Assembly (NCBI GenBank): GCA_003574885.1
Contig: PJFC01000008.1
Location: 62,001 to 126,000, forward strand
Length of the DNA: 64,000 nucleotides
Direction: 5' to 3'
Source: Geobacter sp.
Lineage (GTDB): Bacteria > Desulfobacterota > Desulfuromonadia > Geobacterales > Geobacteraceae
Shown here: positions 25,774-34,370 of the stretch, one piece after another
Layout of the letters: each line of letters begins with the position of its first letter
Numbering within the stretch: position 1 is the stretch's first letter
Notes under the pieces: generated by a model
The model's input: only the letters and a program-made list of their open reading frames with translations
What the model was told of the DNA's origin: nothing
Databases searched by the model: none
Program-made: the position numbers and the translations under genes

Positions 25774-28116
25774 TTACCCTTCCGTGGCATCCAGACCGCA
25801 GATGGCCAGCAAACGCTCCATGTCCAGGTGCTTCTCCAGGTGCGCAGCCAGGAGATCGAAGGGGTCTTCCAACGCTCCTGTGGTTACCGGCAGCAGGAGC
25901 CCCTTTTCCTTCCTGATACGGTTCAGGTAGGCGGTGCGGAACGGGTCATTATCAAAAATGCCATGCAGATAGGTGCCGAACACACGCCCGTCAGGGGAGA
26001 CAGCACCGTCCCTTACCTTCACCGGATTGCCCGACCGGCTGGAGATGAAGGCAAATGACCGCGAACCATCGCCGACCAGCGTTTCCCCCATGTGGATCTC
26101 GTAGCCGCTCAGCTCCGTGGACCGGCACTTGGGCGCAACTACGCCACCCCCTTGCAGCAGCTGGGCCTCAACCTGGTGGGTCTCTTTTTCCGGGAGCATG
26201 GTGGTAATGGCGTCGAGGAGTCCCAACCCGTCAGCCTCGACAATGGGGGACTCCATGCCGATCGGGTCGAGGATATGCTTGCCGAGCATCTGGTAACCGC
26301 CGCAGATGCCGGCGATCCGTCCCGGAAAGGCCAGTATCGCCCCGAACAGCCCACCCTCGATGAGAAAAAAGAGATCGGCAATTGTCGACTTGCTCCCCGG
26401 CAGGATGAGAACGTCGAGTCCCGTCAGATCCTGGGGCTCTTCAACATACCGGAGCGCCACGTCCGGCTCCCCTTCCAGGGCGTCGAAGTCGGTATAGTTG
26501 GAGATGCGCGGCAGCTTCACCACGCCAACATGTATTTTATCTTTTGCAGTTCCCCGTCCCCGGTTCTCCGTCCCCTGTCCCCGTCTTGTCAGCGCGACGC
26601 TGTCCTCCTCCGGCAGGCGGAACCCGGTGAAATAGGGGACCACGCCGAGCACCGGCACGCCGGTCCGCCGCTCCACAAACTCGATTCCCGAGGTGAGGAG
26701 TGAAGGGTCGCCGCGAAACTTGTTGATAACCACCCCTTCTACCAGTACCCGTTCGGCGGGATCCAGCAACTCCAGTGTGCCGACGATCTGGGCGAAGACT
26801 CCCCCCCGGTCGATATCGGCAACAAGGATAACCGGGCTGCCGGCCATTTTCGCCACCCGCAGGTTTGCGATATCATGGGCTTTCAGATTGATCTCGGCGA
26901 TGCTCCCCGCCCCCTCGATGACGACGAAGTCATTGGCCGCCATCAGACGGCCGTAGCTCTCCTCCACTTTCCTGAACGCCTTCGGCTTGTAGGCATTGTA
27001 CTCTCGAACCGACATGGTGCCGACCACCTTCCCCTGGATGATGACCTGGCTCCCCGTGTCGGAATTGGGCTTCAACAGCACCGGGTTCATATCGGTGTGG
27101 GGAGCAAGACAGCAGGCCGCGGCCTGCACCGCCTGGGCCCGGCCGATCTCGCCACCTTCGGGCGTCACTGCCGAGTTAAGGGCCATGTTCTGAGATTTGA
27201 ACGGCGCCACCGTCAAGCCGCGCCGCTTCAGGATGCGGCAGATGCCGGCGGTCAGCACCGACTTTCCGACGTCTGACCCGGTGCCGCAGATCATCAGGGC
27301 CTTGCCCTGGCGGGGTTCAAGGTTCAAGGTTCGAGGTTCAAGGTTATCTGTGCCTGTTGGACGTTGAACGGTGAACGTTGACCTGTTCTCATAGCCTCGC
27401 GGCGTTATCATCCGCCCCTCGTCGTCCACGAAGGTAGTGGAGTTGCCGATGATGACGAGGGAGAACATGTCGATCTTGTGATCGAGCATTTCCTCAAGGG
27501 TGGTAACAACCCGCTTCTCCCCCGCGCGCAGGGCGTTCCGGACGATCCCCACCGGCGTGGCGGAGGCCCTGGAGGAGAGCATGATTCGTCGGGCCTCTTC
27601 GATCTGGGTTACCCGTCCCTTGCTGCGGGGGTTGTAGAGAGCGACAACGAAATCGGCAGTCGCCACCGCCCCCAGACGCCGCTTGATAGCACCCCACGGC
27701 GTCAGCAGGTCCGAAAGGGAGATTACCGCAAAGTCATGCATGAGGGGGGCGCCAAGCACCGCCGCGGCTGCCTGGACCGCCGACACCCCCGGCACGATGA
27801 CCACCTCCAGCGGGGTCTGCAGTTCGCGAGCCAGTTCCAGCACCAGCCCTGCCATGCCGTAAATCCCCGCATCACCGCCGGATACCAGGGCCACATTCCG
27901 CCCCTCAGCCGCAATGAGGAGCGCCTCGCGACAGCGCTCCACCTCGCCGCGCATACCGGACGACACCACGTCCTTACCCCAGAGGAGCGGAGCGATCAAA
28001 TCCAGGTAGGTCTTGTAGCCGACCACCACCTCCGCCGCCTCCAGCGCCGACCGCGCCTCGTACGTCATATGTTTCAGATCGCCGGGGCCGGTCCCGACGA
28101 CGAATAACTTGGACAT
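25774..28116 (-). CDS. cbiHP: CbiH-CbiP fusion: precorrin-3B C17-methyltransferase / cobyric acid synthase
   Basis: This 780-aa protein joins two B12 enzymes. Residues 1-245 are a CbiH/CobJ methyltransferase (LFVVGTGPGDLKHMTYEAR; LVSGGDAGIYGMAGL; VALYNPRSKGR), which methylates C17 and contracts the ring. Residues about 270-780 are CbiP/CobQ (MICGTGSDVGKSVLTAGICR P-loop; glutaminase AGICGGYQMLGKHILDP), which amidates four side chains. The link (residues 245-268) and a loop at about 510-523 (RRGQGTENRGRGTAK) are encoded by repeat-like DNA, GGTTCAAGG/CGAGG and GGGGACGGGG strings. The fusion is in one frame and has no stop. Steps separated by several enzymes are joined, which is unusual. Confidence 0.9.
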   Translation of the reverse strand: MSKLFVVGTGPGDLKHMTYEARSALEAAEVVVGYKTYLDLIAPLLWGKDVVSSGMRGEVERCREALLIAAEGRNVALVSGGDAGIYGMAGLVLELARELQTPLEVVIVPGVSAVQAAAAVLGAPLMHDFAVISLSDLLTPWGAIKRRLGAVATADFVVALYNPRSKGRVTQIEEARRIMLSSRASATPVGIVRNALRAGEKRVVTTLEEMLDHKIDMFSLVIIGNSTTFVDDEGRMITPRGYENRSTFTVQRPTGTDNLEPRTLNLEPRQGKALMICGTGSDVGKSVLTAGICRILKRRGLTVAPFKSQNMALNSAVTPEGGEIGRAQAVQAAACCLAPHTDMNPVLLKPNSDTGSQVIIQGKVVGTMSVREYNAYKPKAFRKVEESYGRLMAANDFVVIEGAGSIAEINLKAHDIANLRVAKMAGSPVILVADIDRGGVFAQIVGTLELLDPAERVLVEGVVINKFRGDPSLLTSGIEFVERRTGVPVLGVVPYFTGFRLPEEDSVALTRRGQGTENRGRGTAKDKIHVGVVKLPRISNYTDFDALEGEPDVALRYVEEPQDLTGLDVLILPGSKSTIADLFFLIEGGLFGAILAFPGRIAGICGGYQMLGKHILDPIGMESPIVEADGLGLLDAITTMLPEKETHQVEAQLLQGGGVVAPKCRSTELSGYEIHMGETLVGDGSRSFAFISSRSGNPVKVRDGAVSPDGRVFGTYLHGIFDNDPFRTAYLNRIRKEKGLLLPVTTGALEDPFDLLAAHLEKHLDMERLLAICGLDATEG

Positions 28117-28143
28117 AAAAAAACCTCAATCAATTAATCTGTC

Positions 28144-29199
28144 TCACGCCACTTCCGCGACCGCCAGGGTCACATTCCCGCTTTTCACCTTTTTCAGCAG
28201 CAGGGTTCCTCCTCCCGACGCCAGGACCGCAGCTGGTTCGGCCACGCCGTTGGCACCGATGGCAGCCTGGGCATGGGGGGACGGAGGTGAAGGGACCGGG
28301 ACGCCGTTCAGTTCCTCACTCTCATAACAGACGAGGGTCAGTCCGTACTTGCCGGCAAAGGAGAGCAGCCCTGGCTCATCCCGCTTGGCAACAGCCGTGG
28401 CGATACACTTTACGCTCCTGATGGACAGGAAAAGCCTCTTCAGGTTAGCCAGTACAACGTCCTCGATTTCGTCGGCGGTCGTGCCGCTGTTGCAGCCGAT
28501 CCCGAGCACCAGGTTCTGGGGCCTGAGCACCAGCAACCGTTCCGACTGGAGTTGGGACGGCAGGTACCGGTTGGTGACGAAAAGGCATCCCCTGGCCGAA
28601 CTCTGAAGCGCTTCCAGGAAGGTGTCGAAAAAGGTGAGCTTCCCCCGGCCGTGGCAGTAGGAACGGACCCGTTCCGACGGATCGACCACGGCGATCTCGT
28701 CGCCGTCAAGCAGCAGGGCATTGAGAGTCTTGACCCGGCAGAGGTCATCGATCACCCACCCCTCCTCCTTGGCCAGCATATCGAAGGACGGCAGATCATT
28801 GACGTCAGTGGCGGTGGTGATCACCTCCCGGGCACCGGTGATGAAGGCGCAGCGGCAGGCCAACTCGTTAGCCCCACCTAGGTGCCCGGAAAGGAGTGAG
28901 ATGGCGAACCGCCCTCCGTCGTCCATCACGACCACAGCGGGATCCTTCTCTTTCCCCTCCAGAAGCGGCGCCACCAGACGGACAACGATGCCGGCGGCCA
29001 TGATGAAGACGAATCCTTCCGTCTCAGGCCAGAGCGCCCGCACCAGGCCGGACAATTCGCCGCTGAACCCCTGCGCCCCCTTACCCGCCTGCCCCGCATA
29101 CTTCTGCAGGACAAACAGCCGGGCGTCGGGGAAGCCTTCCCTGAGGCGCGTCCCGAGCCGTGCACCATTGCGGGTTATGGCGATAACAACAATCTTCAT
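28144..29199 (-). CDS. cbiG: Cobalt-precorrin-5A hydrolase
   Basis: This 351-aa enzyme opens the delta-lactone of cobalt-precorrin-5A and releases acetaldehyde in the anaerobic pathway. CbiG marks are the N-terminal FVFIMAAGIVVRLVAPLL, DDGGRFAISLLSGHLGGANELA and the C-terminal LVLGIGCNSGTTADEIEDVV. A closing KYGLTLVCYESEELNGV is present. The start is ATG 29199; the ORF track runs 31 residues further upstream without a ribosome site. It lies between the cbiH-cbiP fusion and a gene for a secreted protein of unknown function. Confidence 0.92.
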   Translation of the reverse strand: MKIVVIAITRNGARLGTRLREGFPDARLFVLQKYAGQAGKGAQGFSGELSGLVRALWPETEGFVFIMAAGIVVRLVAPLLEGKEKDPAVVVMDDGGRFAISLLSGHLGGANELACRCAFITGAREVITTATDVNDLPSFDMLAKEEGWVIDDLCRVKTLNALLLDGDEIAVVDPSERVRSYCHGRGKLTFFDTFLEALQSSARGCLFVTNRYLPSQLQSERLLVLRPQNLVLGIGCNSGTTADEIEDVVLANLKRLFLSIRSVKCIATAVAKRDEPGLLSFAGKYGLTLVCYESEELNGVPVPSPPSPHAQAAIGANGVAEPAAVLASGGGTLLLKKVKSGNVTLAVAEVA

Positions 29200-29300
29200 C
29201 ACTGCATCCGCCTGATCATCCATCACGTCAGCCGACCGGACATCTCCTTGAAACTTACACCCATGACAGTCCGACATGCGGGTCGCCGGCATCTCGATCG

Positions 29301-30074
29301 TTATTCAACAATGACAGTGCTCTTGTCCACTCCCGTATTGCCATTGACGGCATCGAATGCGTACACCGTAATCCCGTAGGCTCCTGCTTCCGTTATCTCC
29401 ATGGATGCGGCAAACTGGCTCGGTTTGCCGGCATATTTCAGCGGCAGTTCGCCAACCGGTTTACCGTCACGCGTGATGAGCGCCTTAACCTCGTACCTGT
29501 TGGCATCCCACACTCCATCAGCCGAAACGGGACAGCCGCACATCATAATCACGTTCGCCTGTACATCGAACTTCACCGGCAGCTGTTTCGTCGAATACCT
29601 GGTATGCGCAGGGGGAGCAAGGACGTCCACCGCGAATCCGGGCATCTCCATCACCAGGCCATCCCCCTGGACGATATCCTTGCCAGGGATGATCCACTGG
29701 GTAAGAGTGATGGTGTTTGCGGACTGCCGCTGGGCCAGGGGACCGAAGGCCTTCACCTCGACGAGTGTCGGCTCGTTGATGTCGATCGTCGCAGTGTATT
29801 TGGCGGTTTTCTCGTCAGAGAGAGGGACATTCCGCTGATGGGGTTCTTCCATTATATGGTCCGTCTTCCCGGTAGCCCCCGCCGTCACCCCTTTGGCCAG
29901 CAGCTCTCCGGTATCGACGTTTTTCACGGTAATGAGTGCCCCGCCCATGCCGGACCCAAGGAACTTTGCATCTTTGGTCCTGACCTTGACCACTATCCTG
30001 GTCGGAACCGCCCACGCCGGTACCGAACTCATGATTGTGGCCACAAGCACCAATCGTGAAAGCTGTCTTTTCAT
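29301..30074 (-). CDS. Secreted protein of unknown function inside the B12 cluster
   Basis: I cannot assign a family to this 257-aa protein. It has a signal peptide (LVLVATIMSSVPAWA) and a beta-rich exported part in two halves. The first contains GSGMGGALITVKNVDTGELLAKG. The second is an Ig-like region ending GAYGITVYAFDAVNGNTG. A single MCGCPVSADGVWD motif with two cysteines near residue 180 could bind a metal or a heme. It lies between cbiF and cbiG on the same strand, 24 nt from cbiF and 101 nt from cbiG, so it is likely co-transcribed. A periplasmic cobalt- or corrinoid-handling role is a guess from context only. Confidence 0.6.
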   Translation of the reverse strand: MKRQLSRLVLVATIMSSVPAWAVPTRIVVKVRTKDAKFLGSGMGGALITVKNVDTGELLAKGVTAGATGKTDHIMEEPHQRNVPLSDEKTAKYTATIDINEPTLVEVKAFGPLAQRQSANTITLTQWIIPGKDIVQGDGLVMEMPGFAVDVLAPPAHTRYSTKQLPVKFDVQANVIMMCGCPVSADGVWDANRYEVKALITRDGKPVGELPLKYAGKPSQFAASMEITEAGAYGITVYAFDAVNGNTGVDKSTVIVE

Positions 30075-30098
30075 TTATCACCATTTCCCTGCAGGTAA

Positions 30099-30884
30099 TT
30101 ACGACAGAATACCCTTCCGCAACCCGTGGCTGAACCCCTTGTCGTAGAGGAGCGACTTCGCTTTGAGACCTTCCCTGCGCGCCTTCAGCACATCCCCCAC
30201 GAGGATGAGAGCCTGCTTGCCGATACCGGCGGCCTCAACCTTCGCCGCGATATCAGCAAGGGTTCCCTCCACCACCTGTTCGTCGGCCCAGCTGGCCCTG
30301 GCCACCACCGCCACCGGCGTCGCAGGAGTGTAGGCCCCCGCCAGCAGTTCCGCCACCACCTGGTCGACCATGGCGACGGAGAGGTAGATAACCATAGTGG
30401 CACCGCTTCGGGCGAGCTCCCGCAGCTGCTCCCGTTCAGGAACCGGCGTCTTCCCCGCCAGGCGGGTGATGATCACCGTCTGGGAGACTTCGGGGAGCGT
30501 CAGTTCCTGCTTCAGAGCCGCCGCCGCCGCAAAGGCGCTCGTCACGCCGGGAATGACCTCATAGCCTATCCCCAGCCTATCCAGTTCCCCCATCTGCTCC
30601 TGGATGGCACCGTAGATGGAGGGGTCACCCGTGTGGAGGCGCACGACACGTCTGCCATCGGCCACCGCCCGAGCAAGCACGTCGGTCGTCTCCTCCAGGG
30701 TCATGCCCGCGGAATCGTGGACTTCGGCGGTGGCCGCATAGGTCCGGACCAGCTCCCGATCCACCAGACTTCCGGCATAGACGACAACGTCCGCCCCCTT
30801 AAGAAGGCGTGCCCCTTTCACCGTAATGAGTTCGGCATCGCCGGGACCGGCGCCGACGAAATGGACAATATCGTTATCAGCCAC
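30099..30884 (-). CDS. cbiF: Cobalt-precorrin-4 C11-methyltransferase
   Basis: This 261-aa SAM-dependent methyltransferase of the tetrapyrrole family adds the C11 methyl group. Motifs: IVHFVGAGPGDAELITVKG, VVVYAGSLVDRELV, RLHTGDPSIYGAIQEQ and GVTSAFAAAAALKQELTLPEVSQTVIITR. The last is typical of the CbiF/CobM branch. Length is usual. The upstream small membrane protein ends 6 nt before its start, and the secreted protein follows 24 nt behind it. Confidence 0.93.
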   Translation of the reverse strand: MADNDIVHFVGAGPGDAELITVKGARLLKGADVVVYAGSLVDRELVRTYAATAEVHDSAGMTLEETTDVLARAVADGRRVVRLHTGDPSIYGAIQEQMGELDRLGIGYEVIPGVTSAFAAAAALKQELTLPEVSQTVIITRLAGKTPVPEREQLRELARSGATMVIYLSVAMVDQVVAELLAGAYTPATPVAVVARASWADEQVVEGTLADIAAKVEAAGIGKQALILVGDVLKARREGLKAKSLLYDKGFSHGLRKGILS

Positions 30885-30890
30885 AGAGGA

Positions 30891-31178
30891 TTACTCCCAA
30901 AAGACAGGTAATACGAATACCAACAAAACAGATGCAAAATGAATAGTTAACATCACTTTGGTCAGCAATGTTCCATATTTTTGGCTATGCGCAAAGCAGA
31001 ACATCTTGTAGTTGGTCCCTAGTCGCCCCAAAATGAGATCACCAACAAATTGGGGCACCCTTGTATCAACGAGGGTGTTTTTTCTCAGAAAATGCAAACC
31101 GTAAACAATTCCTCCACCATACCCGATGGCAGATAAAGCCCATATTATGAGAAATAGGAAGAACTGTGATTCCTTCAT
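30891..31178 (-). CDS. Small membrane protein of unknown function
   Basis: This 95-aa protein has two hydrophobic segments (residues 5-27 and 73-93) and a basic loop between. It is AT-richer than the surrounding cbi genes and looks like an insertion between cbiL and cbiF. The ORF ends 6 nt before cbiF on the same strand. I do not recognise a family, and no role in B12 synthesis is indicated by sequence. Confidence 0.5.
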   Translation of the reverse strand: MKESQFFLFLIIWALSAIGYGGGIVYGLHFLRKNTLVDTRVPQFVGDLILGRLGTNYKMFCFAHSQKYGTLLTKVMLTIHFASVLLVFVLPVFWE

Positions 31179-31199
31179 CAGCTTTTCTTCCGAGTAATT

Positions 31200-31286
31200 A
31201 ATCCGCCGTTATCCGTAAATTCCGCCTTTTCCGCGTTCCATTACGATTCTCGTCTTCCGCCTTTTTCGCCTTGATCCGCGTCCCAT
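31200..31286. repeat. Palindromic intergenic repeat, copy D (half copy)
   Basis: ATCCGCCGTTATCCG, TCCGCCTTTTCCGCGTTCC and TTGATCCGCGTCCC match the right arm of the repeat family. The left arm seems missing. It fills the gap between cbiL and the small membrane protein gene and ends at the cbiL stop. Confidence 0.6.
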
Positions 31287-31991
31287 TCAGTTTTTCCGCA
31301 CGATGAGCAACGACAGGTAATCCAGCTTCTGCCCCACCAGTGACGCCAGGTCGTACACCACCTCTTCGTCACGCGAACCTACCCGCCGGATGAAGGCCCC
31401 CTTCTTCTCCAGCCCCAGGGCCTTAAGCATCCCGTAGACCTGATCAAAGACACGGTGTACCTTCATGAAGACCACGGTGTCGAAGTCGATGAGGGTTTTG
31501 AGGAGCTTCTCCGTCTCAAACGTGGCAGGAAGGATGGCGATCCGATCAGAGGCCATCCCGAGGGGGAGGTTGGCTGCAACGGCAGCAGCACCAACGCTGG
31601 AGATACCGGGAACGACCTCGATGGGGATATCGGGGTACTGTTCGCGGAAGATGCGGTAGAGGTAGAGAAAGGTGGAGTAAAGAAACGGGTCGCCGATGGT
31701 GATGAAGGCCACGTCCAGCCCCTGCCGGACGCGCTCCACAACCTGGGCGGCAGCCTCCTGCCAGAACGGCTCCAGGTCGGCCGGGTCCTTTCTCATGGGG
31801 AATACCTGGATAAGAACTTCCTGGCGGGAACGGTCGAGGAACTCCTCAACAATAGAGAGGGCGTAACTGGCGGCATCCACTGCACCGGTGGGGGAGCAGA
31901 TAACCGGCACCTGCCGGATAATCCGCTCAGCCTTGCGGGTCAGGAGCTCCGGGTCGCCGGGGCCGACACCGACGGCGTAGATTTTAGCCAT
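31287..31991 (-). CDS. cbiL: Cobalt-factor II C20-methyltransferase
   Basis: This 234-aa SAM-dependent methyltransferase adds the C20 methyl of cobalt-sirohydrochlorin. It starts IYAVGVGPGDPELLTRKAERI and carries FITIGDPFLYSTFLYLYRIF plus EVVPGISSVGAAAVAANLPL. These fit the CbiL/CobI branch. Its start codon overlaps the stop of cbiET by 1 nt (TAATG), showing translational coupling. Confidence 0.92.
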   Translation of the reverse strand: MAKIYAVGVGPGDPELLTRKAERIIRQVPVICSPTGAVDAASYALSIVEEFLDRSRQEVLIQVFPMRKDPADLEPFWQEAAAQVVERVRQGLDVAFITIGDPFLYSTFLYLYRIFREQYPDIPIEVVPGISSVGAAAVAANLPLGMASDRIAILPATFETEKLLKTLIDFDTVVFMKVHRVFDQVYGMLKALGLEKKGAFIRRVGSRDEEVVYDLASLVGQKLDYLSLLIVRKN

Positions 31992-33208
31992 TACTCTTCA
32001 CCCTTCCAGGCGGAAACGATGTAGACGGGGTTATGCGCCTCAAACATCTTGTACTCGGTGAGCCCCCGGGTCTTGGCGATGTTGACGCAGGTCACCTCCA
32101 CGGTATAGCCGTGGTCCTCCAGGAACTCCACCGCCTTGGTAAGGGTATCAAGAGTCACGGCATTGAGAACGATCCGCCCGTCCGGTTTAAGGCGCCGGGC
32201 CACCGCATCGATGATCTCATCCAGCATGCCGCCTGATCCGCCGATGAAGACGCGGTCCGGGTCGGGAAGGTCGTCCAGCCCCTCAGGCGCATAGGTCTCA
32301 ATGAGCATGACGTTGCGGGCGACAAACTTCTTCAGGTTGTCGCGGATGAAGGTGAGGTACTGGGGGTTCTTCTCCAGAGCAAATATCCGGCCGTTGGGGA
32401 GGAGGTTGGACGCCTCGATGGAGACCGAGCCGCTCCCCGCTCCGATGTCCCACATCACCAGGTCGTCCTGCAGCTGCAGTTTCCCCAGGGCGACCGCCCG
32501 CACCTCCTGCTTGGTGATGAGCTTCTTGGCGGTGGCGAACTCGTCGTCATCGATGCCAATGAGGGGATACTGGGTAAGGGATGGCTCCCATGTCTTGATG
32601 AGGATAAGGATGTTGAGCGCCGAGGCGGGAATTTCAACCAACCCCTTGACGTCGGTTTTGGTGAATTTCTCTCCCGCCATCCCCAGGTCCTCGCAGAGCC
32701 AAGCGTCGTACCCCTCGGCCCCCCGGGCGATCAGCTCCCGGGCTATGGCCGCCGGCGAATTGGTTTCGTCGGTGAGAATCGCCACCTTCTCCGCCGCGAT
32801 GATCCGGTCGATAGCGCCTTTAAGTCCCCGTCCGTGGACGGAGACGAAGATGGCGTCGTCCCACGGCTCCTTGATCCGGGCGAAGGCATACTGGATGCTC
32901 GTTACATTGGGAAATATCTCGATCCGCTCCTTGGACAGGTTGCGCAGGAGAAACCGCCCCACCCCGAAGAAGTTCGGGTCGCCGGAACCGAGCACTACCA
33001 CACTTTTCTCCGTCTTCTTGAGAAAGTCAAGCATGATGGAAAGGTCACCGATCGTCTGTTTCTCACCCTTGAAGTCAGGAAAAATGTCCAGGTGGCGTTG
33101 GTGTCCGATGAGCACGTCGGCCTTGTTGATCACCTCCAGCGCCTTGGAACCGAACCCTTCCCATCCCGCGATGCCGGCACCGACCAGATAAACCTTCTGT
33201 TGAGGCAT
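31991..33208 (-). CDS. cbiET: Bifunctional cobalt-precorrin-7 C5-methyltransferase / C15-methyltransferase-decarboxylase
   Basis: This 405-aa protein combines CbiE (residues 1-205, VYLVGAGIAGWEGFG; VVLGSGDPNFFGVGRFLL) and CbiT (about 225-405, DLVMWDIGAGSGSVSIEASNLLPNGRIFALE; VFIGGSGGMLDEIIDAV). It methylates C5 and C15 and decarboxylates the C12 acetate. It resembles CobL of the aerobic pathway. The junction is clean, with no repeat-like DNA, unlike the cbiH-cbiP fusion. It is coupled to cbiL downstream. Confidence 0.93.
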   Translation of the reverse strand: MPQQKVYLVGAGIAGWEGFGSKALEVINKADVLIGHQRHLDIFPDFKGEKQTIGDLSIMLDFLKKTEKSVVVLGSGDPNFFGVGRFLLRNLSKERIEIFPNVTSIQYAFARIKEPWDDAIFVSVHGRGLKGAIDRIIAAEKVAILTDETNSPAAIARELIARGAEGYDAWLCEDLGMAGEKFTKTDVKGLVEIPASALNILILIKTWEPSLTQYPLIGIDDDEFATAKKLITKQEVRAVALGKLQLQDDLVMWDIGAGSGSVSIEASNLLPNGRIFALEKNPQYLTFIRDNLKKFVARNVMLIETYAPEGLDDLPDPDRVFIGGSGGMLDEIIDAVARRLKPDGRIVLNAVTLDTLTKAVEFLEDHGYTVEVTCVNIAKTRGLTEYKMFEAHNPVYIVSAWKGEE

Positions 33209-33269
33209 GTGACCCCTCCTATGAAACGAACAAATGTATTGTCACCGCAAAATACAAACAGTGCTAATT

Positions 33270-34370
33270 TTACCCGAAATATAGCACTTCTGCGTTATAC
33301 CCTGCCAATAAAACTTTCACGTCGGCCCCGGGCGCTATCATCTCAGCAAACAGCCTCACCTTTCCGCACACCAGCTCGACCAGTGCGGGATCATTCCCCA
33401 ACTCCTCCAGCACCTGGCGGGCGGTGTTGGCTTCGGTAACTGCAGTTTTGAGTTTTGACCCAAACTGCGGGCCTGAAGAGTTTTGAGTTTTGAGTTCCAG
33501 CCATTCCGCCAATGTCCGGAGATCCAGTTCCGAGGAATTGACATGGGTCTGCTCGTGGCCGCAGGCAATCTTGAGAAGCTTGGCAAACTGGCCGGCGAGA
33601 ACGACCCGTTCCACCCCCTTCCGGACGCAGGCACGCAGGGCATACCCCACATGGTCCCCCATCATCACAAAGGCTTCTTCCTTAATGTTCTTGCCAGTCC
33701 CTAATGCTTTCTGCGCCACCATCTCGCTGGTCCGCCCGGTGGAAAGCACCACGGTCCGGCTGCCACAGGCAAGCGCCACATCAATGGCAATGTCGATGGT
33801 ATCGGTCCATGCCTTTGCAGATATGGGACGGACGATGCCGGTGGTGCCGAGGATGGAAAGCCCCCCCACGATGCCGAGTCTCTCGTTCAGAGTTTTTTTC
33901 GCCAGTTCGACACCGTTGGGGATGCTGACCGTCGCTGTCAGGGTCGCCGGCATGCAGCGCATGGCAAGCACTTCGTTGATGGCCTCCGTTATCATCCGCC
34001 GTGGGACGGGATTGATGGCCCACTCCCCCGGCGGCACGGCCAGACCGGGCTTAGTCACCCTGCCGATCCCCGTCCCACCCTCGATAACGATCCGGAACGG
34101 GGTGAAAAACGTCACCCTGATGGTCACATGGACTTCCGCACCATTGGTCACGTCCGGGTCATCCCCCGCATCCTTTACCACATAACAGGAAGCGCTGGTA
34201 TCCGTCAGTTGCTGGCCGTGAAGCGTGAACCGGGCCGTTTCGCCGGTTGGCAGATTCAAGTCGACCGCATCCACTAAAGCCCGCTCCCGCAGCATCTGCG
34301 CCACGCCCTTGGCAGCCGCCGCCGCGCAGGCACCGGTTGTATAGCCATGTCGAAGCGTTTTAACGCTCAC
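33270..34370 (-). CDS. cbiD: Cobalt-precorrin-5B C1-methyltransferase
   Basis: This 366-aa enzyme methylates C1 in the anaerobic pathway. It starts RHGYTTGACAAAAAKGVAQML, the CbiD hallmark. GGTGIGRVTKPGLAVPPGEWAINPVPR and LSILGTTGIVRPISAKAWTDT are also typical. The start is GTG overlapping the cbiC stop (GTGA). A 20-residue stretch near 291-310 (ELKTQNSSGPQFGSKLKTA) is encoded by a direct repeat AACTCAAAACTCAAAACT and appears to be an in-frame insertion that widens a C-terminal loop. Confidence 0.92.
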   Translation of the reverse strand: MSVKTLRHGYTTGACAAAAAKGVAQMLRERALVDAVDLNLPTGETARFTLHGQQLTDTSASCYVVKDAGDDPDVTNGAEVHVTIRVTFFTPFRIVIEGGTGIGRVTKPGLAVPPGEWAINPVPRRMITEAINEVLAMRCMPATLTATVSIPNGVELAKKTLNERLGIVGGLSILGTTGIVRPISAKAWTDTIDIAIDVALACGSRTVVLSTGRTSEMVAQKALGTGKNIKEEAFVMMGDHVGYALRACVRKGVERVVLAGQFAKLLKIACGHEQTHVNSSELDLRTLAEWLELKTQNSSGPQFGSKLKTAVTEANTARQVLEELGNDPALVELVCGKVRLFAEMIAPGADVKVLLAGYNAEVLYFG

